Source: XYA12-FULL-58-9 sp001798605 (GTDB taxonomy: Bacteria; Myxococcota; XYA12-FULL-58-9). From it: a DNA stretch of 17,305 nt. The stretch is taken from assembly GCA_036736205.1 (NCBI GenBank), contig DAINMX010000131.1:1-17305 (forward strand), in the 5' to 3' direction. The translations under genes and the position numbers were made by a program. A model generated the notes under the pieces. That model had not been told where the DNA came from and ran no database searches. It saw only the letters and a list, made by a program, of their open reading frames with translations. Below are positions 7,480 through 14,381 of this stretch, piece by piece (position 1 is the first letter of the stretch; the number at the start of each line of letters is the position of its first letter).

Positions 7480-9636
7480 CTACTGTTCCAGGAGGATGCA
7501 GTGGTCGTTGGGATTGAACTGCGTGACCGCAGTTCTACCACACGCCGGATCGGGAATCGTTTGATTGTTTTGGAACTCAGCCTCGGCATTGGCGAGGTAC
7601 CAGAAATCGCACTCGTCCAAGCGAACACCGCCTGCGGCTGGCACCTTGCGGCTCGGCGGTACATATTGGCCGGTGACACAAGCGGTACGAATGAGCGGGG
7701 CGCCGGAGAGGTTGTCGGCCATATTCTCGAGGATATAGAGGCGCACCTGATTGTAACCCATGTTGTCCGCCATGAAGCTCGTTTCCCCCCGCTCCCGGTA
7801 ATCTTGGTTTCTGCCGGTGTAGCCCATCTGTACTCTTCTCACGGCGAAGGAGTAGCACGAGCGGCCGTCAACGGTCTTGCCAATCTCGGGGCGGCTGTAG
7901 CGGTACCGCTCGCGCATTTGTTGCTCGTTCTGTTGGATGGTGGGATTGAGGTGCCATTCGATTTCTATGCCGTTGGCGAGACCATCCTTGTCGTCATCCC
8001 GGTCAGAGTCCCATTTGCGCAGATCCGTGCCGTAGATGAATTCCTGCAGGTCGGGAATTCCATCGCGGTCGCTGTCGGGGGATTGTGGGTCGGTGCCGAT
8101 GGCCCGCTCTTCGCAATCGTGCAAACCGTCGCGGTCGCGGTCGGCAAAACCTGTCATGCTGCAAGTTCCCCCAGCAAAACTGCACAGGCCCAGTTCTTCC
8201 CGGGCGCAGGGAAACAGAGACCCTGCGGTGTTGGCAGTGGTGTAGACATCGCCGGGCGCACAGTCGCCAACACGCGTGCGGTAGTCCCCCGTGGCGTCGT
8301 CAATGGGCGGGTAGCAGGGGTCCAGGGGATCGAAGGAAAATCCGCGCATACGAACCTCGACAAAGTCGGAGTAACCGTCGCCGTCGGAGTCGGCATAATC
8401 GGGTTTGGTACGGTGCCCGTGCTCTTCGTCATCCGTGAGGCCGTCCATGTCGGAGTCAACAAGGTTTCCCGCGGCGGTGAGCCGGTAGGAACGATTGTCG
8501 ACGAAGAAACCACGGATGACTCGCTGCTGCTTGATCGCGTCAAAGTTGATCTGGAGGAAATCGATGGAGTCGCCGCCGTAGAACTCCATGTACTGGCCGG
8601 CGCCGAGGTCGGCGACCTGACGCATCAACGGTGCAGCTTGAGCCGCATCACCGAAAATTTCGATGACCGCCGGATCAGCTAAGGGATCGAGCACGAGACC
8701 GGCGTGGACCCGGAGCTCGCCGACCTGATAGCGATCCTGGAGCTCCATGATCGATTCGACCTTCTCGAGAATCTGGTAGGGTTGGTTGTAGTCGTTGCCA
8801 CCCTCGAGCTCGCTGTCACCGAGGACGCCGCCAAAAAGTGCCGATGAGGTTCCTGCCTCTTCAAAGTCAGTGTCACAGCAGTAGGGAACCGCGTCGTTGT
8901 AGGCGCAACCAGGAGCGCCGCTGCCACAGGTGCCGTACTCTACTGTGTCGCAACGGGTCCCGCCGGGCATATTGAGATCGCGCTTGAGGATGCAGTTGAC
9001 GAAGTTGGAGCTCTCGCAGATGAGATAGGGTTCGGTGACATTGACCGGGTCGAAATCGTTGCCGAGACCGATGGTGCACTGGGGGTCCGGCATGCCGTCG
9101 GAGACGAAGATGACGACATATTTGGTACGGGCGAGCTCCGCAGGGGATTCGGCGCATGACATGTCGAGCTGCAGTTGGTCGTAGGCGACTGCGAGGGCGC
9201 CCTGGTAGTCGGTGAGGGTATCGGCTTCGGCGAGATTGTTGAGAGCGTTGGCCAACTCGTCCACCGAATTGGTGAATACGGCTTCCTCGCAGTTGCGTGC
9301 GACAGGGGGGGTCGATGTGATGGAGGCGTTGAAGACGACCACCTTGAAGTAGGTGGTTCCAAGGCCAATGAGAGCATTGATGGTCTCTTCGACCGCGACC
9401 ACTCGCTGGCGATTCTGATCGGTGAACTGTTGCGAACCCGAGCCGTCGACCACGAACATGATCTTGACAGGGTACTCGACGTTCCCAGCCATGGAAGTAC
9501 AAAACTCCCCAGCAATGCTCATCTCATTGTCGACAGTCTCATATTCCTCGGGCTCGTCTGGATACTCGAGACGAACATCTGAGCAAGCGGCAAGCGTCAA
9601 AGTTAGGACGGTGATGAGTAGGGGTTGACGATACAT
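7480..9636 (-). CDS. VWA/TSP3 lipoprotein, 718 aa, first gene of the lipoprotein operon
   Basis: The N-terminus has a basic start, a hydrophobic helix and the lipobox LAAC (Cys18), so it is a lipoprotein. The VWA domain spans about 57-375, with MIDAS D64-G-S66-G-S68, the LTDYQGA loop (141-147) and Asp180 in VSDG. Between the SDG motif and the end of the domain sits an insertion with eight cysteines (residues 187-254). Calcium-loop TSP3-like segments follow at 393-440 and 499-560. The C-terminal 150 residues (from CYSFAVRRV) match the equivalent part of the downstream 1061-aa protein, which is a clear paralogue; this copy lacks the DGIDNDGDG and Cys-repeat tail. The ATG at 9636 has GGAGG seven bases upstream; longer in-frame starts lack the signal peptide at the terminus. 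The order 718-1061-941 aa with 19-nt and overlapping junctions indicates one transcript. Role inferred: calcium-dependent surface binding or adhesion. Confidence 0.93.
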   Translation of the reverse strand: MYRQPLLITVLTLTLAACSDVRLEYPDEPEEYETVDNEMSIAGEFCTSMAGNVEYPVKIMFVVDGSGSQQFTDQNRQRVVAVEETINALIGLGTTYFKVVVFNASITSTPPVARNCEEAVFTNSVDELANALNNLAEADTLTDYQGALAVAYDQLQLDMSCAESPAELARTKYVVIFVSDGMPDPQCTIGLGNDFDPVNVTEPYLICESSNFVNCILKRDLNMPGGTRCDTVEYGTCGSGAPGCAYNDAVPYCCDTDFEEAGTSSALFGGVLGDSELEGGNDYNQPYQILEKVESIMELQDRYQVGELRVHAGLVLDPLADPAVIEIFGDAAQAAPLMRQVADLGAGQYMEFYGGDSIDFLQINFDAIKQQRVIRGFFVDNRSYRLTAAGNLVDSDMDGLTDDEEHGHRTKPDYADSDGDGYSDFVEVRMRGFSFDPLDPCYPPIDDATGDYRTRVGDCAPGDVYTTANTAGSLFPCAREELGLCSFAGGTCSMTGFADRDRDGLHDCEERAIGTDPQSPDSDRDGIPDLQEFIYGTDLRKWDSDRDDDKDGLANGIEIEWHLNPTIQQNEQQMRERYRYSRPEIGKTVDGRSCYSFAVRRVQMGYTGRNQDYRERGETSFMADNMGYNQVRLYILENMADNLSGAPLIRTACVTGQYVPPSRKVPAAGGVRLDECDFWYLANAEAEFQNNQTIPDPACGRTAVTQFNPNDHCILLEQ

Positions 9637-9742
9637 AGCCGATCCTCCACCGAGAGAGTCTATCTGGCCTGGGCGCGGGGTTCTCATAAAAAATGCTCCG
9701 GTGCCCTCTTTTGGGTGAATGGTATGGGGATGCGAGCTGCTC

Positions 9743-9767
9743 ATGTTCGAGTGACCTTCGAGAACAT
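9743..9767. repeat. Inverted repeat ATGTTC-N13-GAACAT upstream of the lipoprotein operon
   Basis: Arms at 9743-9748 and 9762-9767 are perfect complements; they extend to ATGTTCGA/TCGA..ACAT if a 2-nt bulge is allowed. It lies about 107 nt upstream of the 718-aa lipoprotein start and immediately beyond the terminator of the previous gene. It could be a regulator site for the operon or just a weak second hairpin. I could not identify convincing -35 and -10 boxes between it and the start codon. Confidence 0.35.
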
Positions 9768-9773
9768 AAAAGA

Positions 9774-9814
9774 CAAAAGCCCCCCCCGCCGGAAGCGTGC
9801 GGGGGAGGCTTTTG
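9774..9814 (-). terminator. Strong intrinsic terminator after the MYXO-CTERM gene
   Basis: A 16-bp stem (9774-9789 with 9799-9814) has one mismatch and a 9-nt loop. Its core is a C-run pairing with a G-run, flanked by AAAAG/CTTTT. Read on the minus strand, the stem is followed by a U-rich stretch (TCTTTTATG), as expected for Rho-independent termination of the gene ending at 9838. It separates that gene from the three-gene lipoprotein operon, which therefore needs its own promoter. Confidence 0.92.
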
Positions 9815-9837
9815 CTTGATTCAACTGTTCGCGCCTA

Positions 9838-11175
9838 TTATCGGCGTCGGCGCCAGGCAACGAGGAGCAGGCCAAGCGCCAGTGTTGCGAATCCACCGGA
9901 GGTGGCGTTGCAACCACCCTGAGCGTCGCCTTCGACGTTGGCAACGATCGAGTAGGTCGCGGTGTCACGGCCGAGAGCATCACCCTGGGGCAACGAGGCG
10001 GTCACCTTGATGACGTACTCGCCGGGGGCGTCGGGGGTGAAGCGAATGGTGTTCATCTCGGTGCAGCTGTTGCCTTCCATTTGCAGGCAGCTCGCGACTT
10101 GTGGGCTGCTGTTGATGGTGTTGGCACCGGCTTTGCCGTTGATGATGGTGGCGTCGCTGTCACTGGGCAGTTGTGAGAAGATCGCGGTCCACTTGTGGGC
10201 GGCATTGAGGCGGTTGGTGAACAATCCCACTGTGATGTCGGTGCCAACCTCGAAACTATCTTCGACGCGGTCGCCAACCAGGGTCAGGTAGATGTTGAAT
10301 GCCGCATTGGGGTCGAGGCAGTTGCCCGTGTCACCGCCGATGACGTAGCACTCGGAGGGGTCACAGCTCTCGGAGCCGCTGCCCCACTCGCCCGCGTCGC
10401 CCAGGCCGTCCATGTCGACGTCGAGCTGGCTGGGGTTATGGACGCCGATGCAATTGTCAGCATAATTGGGAATCTCGTCGCCGTCGCGGTCGAGGTCACA
10501 GGCGTCACCGCTGCCGTCAGCATCCATGTCGAGTTGGTGACCGCCGGAAAGCTCGGGGTTGGCAATGCCTGGGCAATTGTCGACGCCCCCAGCAATGCCA
10601 TCACCATCGGCATCGTCGTCGCAGGCATCGACGCCCAGTACGCCGAGGCGACAGTCGTCGAGCAAGTCGGCAACGTTGTCGTTGTCATCGTCGTCATCAC
10701 AGGCGTCGCCGAACTCATCGCTGTCGGTGGCGGTCTGGTCGGCGTTTGGCATGTGTAGGCAGTTGTCCAAGAGGTTGTCTACACCGTCACCGTCCATGTC
10801 GTTGTCACAGACGTCGCCAAAGCCGTCGCCGTCAATGTCAGACTGCAGCGGGTTTGCGCTGCTGATGCAAACGTCGCAGCCATCGCCGACCATGTCACCG
10901 TCTGAATCGGCTTGGGCGTAGTTGCTAACGAACGCACAGTTGTCAAACTCGTCCTCGATGCCGTCGCCATCGAAGTCATCGGCAAACTGGTAAGTATCTC
11001 CGCGGTCTGTCATGGCCACCAAAACCGAGCCACACCCACAGCCACAGCCACCACCGGACTGGTCGGGAGTACCACACATACCACCGGTACACTCTGCCCC
11101 CTGGGCCATCGCGCTCACGGGAATAAATGCCACGGCAAATGCAATCGCTCCCAAAATGTTTACCAGCTTCCTCAT
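9838..11175 (-). CDS. Secreted TSP3-repeat protein with MYXO-CTERM-like sorting tail, 445 aa
   Basis: A classical Sec signal peptide occupies residues 1-24 with a likely cut after AMA. Just behind it is a Gly-Cys cluster (GGGCGCGCG, 41-49). Residues 65-260 are thrombospondin type 3 repeats, of the form DxDGDGxxDxxDNCxxxxNxxQxDxD, each binding calcium in known proteins. Residues 288-415 look like an all-beta domain. The C-terminus (420-445) has the three parts of a MYXO-CTERM-type signal: GGC, a hydrophobic helix (LALGLLLVAW) and RRRR. Proteins of this type are known to be processed at the Cys by a myxosortase and displayed on the surface. The ATG at 11175 has AGGAG six bases upstream and starts the signal peptide directly. 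The gene has its own terminator and lies upstream of, and in line with, the lipoprotein operon. Confidence 0.93.
   Translation of the reverse strand: MRKLVNILGAIAFAVAFIPVSAMAQGAECTGGMCGTPDQSGGGCGCGCGSVLVAMTDRGDTYQFADDFDGDGIEDEFDNCAFVSNYAQADSDGDMVGDGCDVCISSANPLQSDIDGDGFGDVCDNDMDGDGVDNLLDNCLHMPNADQTATDSDEFGDACDDDDDNDNVADLLDDCRLGVLGVDACDDDADGDGIAGGVDNCPGIANPELSGGHQLDMDADGSGDACDLDRDGDEIPNYADNCIGVHNPSQLDVDMDGLGDAGEWGSGSESCDPSECYVIGGDTGNCLDPNAAFNIYLTLVGDRVEDSFEVGTDITVGLFTNRLNAAHKWTAIFSQLPSDSDATIINGKAGANTINSSPQVASCLQMEGNSCTEMNTIRFTPDAPGEYVIKVTASLPQGDALGRDTATYSIVANVEGDAQGGCNATSGGFATLALGLLLVAWRRRR
10396..10983 (-). repeat. Thrombospondin type 3 repeat region
   Basis: Residues 65-260 of the 445-aa secreted protein contain about seven tandem calcium-loop units, recognisable by DGDG(I/F/V) followed by D-N-C or D-x-CD at regular spacing. 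One copy is almost pure Asp/Asn (DDDDDNDN, 159-167). On the plus strand the region shows as repeated GTCGCCGTC-like words. Confidence 0.9.
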
Positions 11176-11629
11176 GTTCTTCTCCTCGTTGGCTGTACGT
11201 TTCTTCTCGAACAGTAACATCTCTACATGCGAGTTTCGCGCCAAGAAGCGGGCATTTATGGGTCGATTGACAAGTTGAATGAAATCAAGCAACTAAGGAA
11301 ATGAATCGAAAGGGTTCCGTCGCCTTGTGTAGAGTGAACCCCCCATTACGAGAAATAGCCGAGCGAAAGTGTGGCATCTGACCCCCATCATGAATGTTCG
11401 TATTTAAAATCAACAAGTTACTTGAAATGTAAGGATCTGTGCGTCGATGTGATCCAAAACAACGCTCTTGTAAAACTAGCTGATAAATAACAAACTATTC
11501 AAGGTGTGGTGCAAATGCATCATTTTATGTGGTGTTTTGTCTACACGGCGATTCTGCGGTGTGGCCAGGACGCAACAGTGATAATTGTTTGATTTTGATT
11601 ATCATTATTGAGTTCTTCGCTTGTGTGGT
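11176..11629. other. AT-rich 454-nt intergenic spacer
   Basis: No convincing gene is found on either strand. The stretch is clearly more AT-rich than its surroundings, especially 11390-11615. It must hold the promoter of the 445-aa secreted protein (minus strand) and the 3' end of the LysM-TPR transcript. I saw no strong intrinsic terminator and no confident sigma-70 boxes. A Fur-box-like element lies at 11591-11609. The size would allow a small RNA, but no structure was seen that proves one. Confidence 0.6.
11591..11609. promoter_or_regulatory. Fur-box-like element
   Basis: The 19 bases gattttgattatcattatt match the enterobacterial Fur consensus at 16 of 19 positions if the central A/T is allowed either way, with a perfect right half except the last base. 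It lies just beyond the stop of the LysM-TPR gene and about 415 nt upstream of the secreted TSP3 gene, an odd place for an operator of either. It sits in AT-rich DNA, so chance resemblance is possible. Confidence 0.3.
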
Positions 11630-12697
11630 TCATACCCCACAATATTGTGCAAGCGTTTTGGCAAAGAGGCTATTGAGTAGGAGTTTCTGGTTGTCCGTGG
11701 TGGCCATTTCCAGGGCCTTGGTTTGGGTGGCGTTAGCTTGGCTATCTTGCTTTGTTGCCTTGAAGACCATCGCCAATTGGGTGAGCAGGTTTGCGCATTC
11801 CGGAGCCAGTTCGATAGCTGCCCCAAGCAGTTCGATGGCCCGTTCCGTTTCACCATGGCCAAGCGCCAAATCAGCGGCAGTTGCAAGCGCAAACATCCAA
11901 TCTGGGGCATGCTCCAATGCTATTTCGACTGCTGCCGCCGCATCGGGGATTCGCCCCTGTCGCAGACAGATAGTCCCCAGCTCCGCCCAACATTCGCCTG
12001 CCTGGGGATTTGCGGCAACCACCTGTTCGAGCTCAGCTTGGGCTTCAGCCAGTGCTGCCGCATCACCGCTTGCCCCAATGGCCAAGGCCATGCCGAGATG
12101 GGCATCGGACAGCTTCGGAGCGGCCAGAAGAGCCGCTTTGGCCGCAGACAGTGCCTGCGGCCGCGACCTCTCAAGGGGCTCACCAAACATTCGATAACGT
12201 TGGGCAAAAGCGCATGCCTGACCTGCAAATGCCTTCGCTCTCACATCGATGCTCAATGTCACAGTAATTTGGTCATAAAGTGAAATGGCCAGCTCATTGG
12301 AATCAGCAGAGAAGCGGCAATAGGCACGTCGAGCCTCCCTCAGGGCCTCTAGTTCTGCATCGACTGCACCATGGGCCTTCATGCCCCCGGAGGCCCTGGT
12401 CCTTTTCTGTTCAATGTCCAAGGCCAGCCACATGTTCATTCCGCCCTTGCGGCCGCTTTCCGCGACCACCGCATCCTTGAGTTGCCGCGCTGTTGCCCGA
12501 CTGCGCAAGAAGCCGTCTGGCACCTCCACTCGCTTCTCAATCGGTAGTGTGGCCTCCGGGTCGGCAACGGCAGCGTGTTTCTGTAGCTCATCTACCGGTA
12601 CGCCGAGCCTTTCCGCGACCATTCGCAGCGATTGACCGGCGGGGATAATGAGCATGGACATGTCGGTGAGCATACCACACAGGGATTGAAGCGACAT
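11630..12697 (-). CDS. LysM-like and TPR-repeat protein, 355 aa
   Basis: Residues 16-61 resemble a LysM module (IIPAGQSLRMVAERLGVPVDELQ ... VEVPDGF): a PAGQSL turn, a helix with GV, and a closing beta strand. Residues about 180-335 are tetratricopeptide-like helix pairs with the usual A/G/L/A spacing (for example WAELGTICLRQGRIPDAAAA at 237-256), a protein-protein interaction scaffold. There is no signal peptide or membrane helix from any of the possible starts, so a cytoplasmic protein is inferred, which is unusual for a LysM domain. The start is uncertain: ATG 12697 is used, but GTG 12730 and ATGs at 12673 and 12661 are also in frame and none has a clear ribosome-binding site. It is divergent from the aldehyde dehydrogenase gene with a spacer of about 120 nt. 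Its partner is unknown. Confidence 0.85.
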   Translation of the reverse strand: MSLQSLCGMLTDMSMLIIPAGQSLRMVAERLGVPVDELQKHAAVADPEATLPIEKRVEVPDGFLRSRATARQLKDAVVAESGRKGGMNMWLALDIEQKRTRASGGMKAHGAVDAELEALREARRAYCRFSADSNELAISLYDQITVTLSIDVRAKAFAGQACAFAQRYRMFGEPLERSRPQALSAAKAALLAAPKLSDAHLGMALAIGASGDAAALAEAQAELEQVVAANPQAGECWAELGTICLRQGRIPDAAAAVEIALEHAPDWMFALATAADLALGHGETERAIELLGAAIELAPECANLLTQLAMVFKATKQDSQANATQTKALEMATTDNQKLLLNSLFAKTLAQYCGV

Positions 12698-12816
12698 GGG
12701 AGACGTGGGATGCTCGCCGCGAAAACGCACTTGGCGACTCTTGACCGCCAGAGCGCATGCGGGCAGTGTTCCATCACTTTTGGCCCTTCAGTGTCAGTGT
12801 TTGCGGGAGTTTTGCG

Positions 12817-14328
12817 ATGCGTGACTTTTTGGCAGAGCTGGGAATCGAAGAGAAGAATTTTGGTGCCTCAACCGGCGATTTTTTTGCGACGGAAGGCGAG
12901 TGGCTCGATGTGTTTTCACCCATCGATGGGGAACTCATTGCCAAGGTCAAGCAAGCCGGTCCCGCCGATTACGAAAGAGTGATGAGCAAGGGCATCGAGG
13001 TTTTCGCTCGTTGGCGAATGACGCCAGCGCCGCGCCGTGGCGAGATCGTTCGGCAAATGGCTATGGCGCTGCGTGAGAAGAAGACGGCCTTGGCCAAGCT
13101 CGTCACCCTGGAGATGGGCAAGATCCTCCCCGAGGGCGAGGGTGAGGTGCAGGAGATGATCGACATGGCCGACCTCGCGGTTGGCATGTCCCGCCAACTC
13201 TGTGGACAGGTGTTCCAATCGGAGCGGCCAAAGCATCGCATGGTCGAGGTGTGGCACCCACTGGGAATGGTGGGAATCATTTCTGCTTTCAATTTTCCGG
13301 TTGCTGTGTGGGCATGGAACGCGTTTGTCGCCGCAGTATGCGGTGATGTGATGATCTGGAAACCCTCGTCACAGACTCCTCTCACCGCCCTAGCGGTGAC
13401 TCGGATCATGAACGGGATCCTCGCGAAGCATGGGTTTGCGGGAGTCATGGGCCTGGTTGTTGGACCGGGTCGGGCCATTGGTGAGAGGTTGCTCAACGAT
13501 CGTCGTATCCCACTGATCTCGGCGACCGGATCGAACACAATGGGTGAGCGAGTGGCCGTTGCCGCGGCCAAGCGTTACGGCAACACAATCCTCGAGCTTG
13601 GCGGTAACAACGCGCTGGTCGTCATGGAGGACGCCGATCTCGACATGGCATTGCGCGCCGTGCTGTTTGGCGCAGTGGGTACCGCCGGCCAACGTTGTAC
13701 CTCCACGCGCAGGTTGCTCTTGCACAAAGACATCGCCCAAGGTTTTCTGGGGCGTTTGGTGAAGGCCTACGGGCAGGTGAGAATTGGCGACCCCCTGGAT
13801 ACCAACACTGTCATGGGGCCGTTGGTCAACACGTCCGCGGTCAACGACATGATGAACGCCATCGACACCATCAAGAAACAGGGTGGGGAGATCATTTACG
13901 GTGGTGCAAAGCTGAACCGAGCCGGTGGATGTTATGTCGAGCCGTGTATCGTCAAAGCAAAAAGGGATATGCCCATTGTTCAGGACGAAACCTTTGCGCC
14001 GATTCTCTATGCCATCGAGATCGACAACATCGATGACGCAATCGCGGTACAGAATGGCGTGCCCCAAGGACTGTCCAGCTCGATTTTCACGCGATCATTC
14101 AAGTACGCCGAACAGTTCACCTCCCACATGGGTTCTGACTGCGGCATTGCCAATGTCAATGTTGGCACCAGCGGTGCCGAGATTGGTGGCGCTTTCGGTG
14201 GTGAGAAGGACACCGGCGGCGGTCGGGAGGCTGGTTCAGATTCGTGGAAGGCATACATGCGTCGGCAGACTCAGACGATCAATTGGTCCGATGAGATGCC
14301 CCTGGCCCAAGGAATCTCGTTTGGTTGA
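12817..14328 (+). CDS. amaB: ALDH7-family aldehyde dehydrogenase (alpha-aminoadipate semialdehyde dehydrogenase type)
   Basis: The 503-aa product matches the ALDH7/antiquitin family across its full length. Family hallmarks are visible: FNFPV with Asn159, WKPS with Lys182, GSNTMGER (238-245), ELGGNNA with general base Glu260, GTAGQRC with catalytic Cys294, and the diagnostic C-terminal block NVNVGTSGAEIGGAFGGEKD (446-465). Such enzymes oxidise alpha-aminoadipate semialdehyde to alpha-aminoadipate with NAD(P)+ in lysine catabolism; some members act on betaine aldehyde or other aldehydes, so the substrate here is inferred. It is cytoplasmic. The ATG at 12817 has GGGAG seven bases upstream, and an earlier in-frame GTG at 12757 is not supported by a site. 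No other lysine-degradation gene is visible. It precedes pgk by 53 nt on the same strand, so co-transcription is possible. The symbol follows usage in Pseudomonas and is tentative. Confidence 0.93.
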   Translation: MRDFLAELGIEEKNFGASTGDFFATEGEWLDVFSPIDGELIAKVKQAGPADYERVMSKGIEVFARWRMTPAPRRGEIVRQMAMALREKKTALAKLVTLEMGKILPEGEGEVQEMIDMADLAVGMSRQLCGQVFQSERPKHRMVEVWHPLGMVGIISAFNFPVAVWAWNAFVAAVCGDVMIWKPSSQTPLTALAVTRIMNGILAKHGFAGVMGLVVGPGRAIGERLLNDRRIPLISATGSNTMGERVAVAAAKRYGNTILELGGNNALVVMEDADLDMALRAVLFGAVGTAGQRCTSTRRLLLHKDIAQGFLGRLVKAYGQVRIGDPLDTNTVMGPLVNTSAVNDMMNAIDTIKKQGGEIIYGGAKLNRAGGCYVEPCIVKAKRDMPIVQDETFAPILYAIEIDNIDDAIAVQNGVPQGLSSSIFTRSFKYAEQFTSHMGSDCGIANVNVGTSGAEIGGAFGGEKDTGGGREAGSDSWKAYMRRQTQTINWSDEMPLAQGISFG

Positions 14329-14381
14329 GACTGTGACGGTACACCAACCCTCAAAAAGGGCTAAACCCATCGGAGGCAACA

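Noticed and set aside
7030..8682. 550-aa plus-strand open frame
   Set aside because: It crosses the junction of two solid minus-strand genes and reads the complement of Asp-rich codons as Val/Gly-rich sequence; no domain is recognisable.
9672..9700. Possible sigma-54 promoter (GGGCAC...GC) before the lipoprotein operon
   Set aside because: The GG and GC elements are 8 rather than 10 bases apart, which does not fit sigma-54 spacing.
11529..12197. Plus-strand open frame with a hydrophobic start
   Set aside because: It is antisense to the LysM-TPR gene, lacks a ribosome-binding site and becomes Ala/Ser-rich low complexity.
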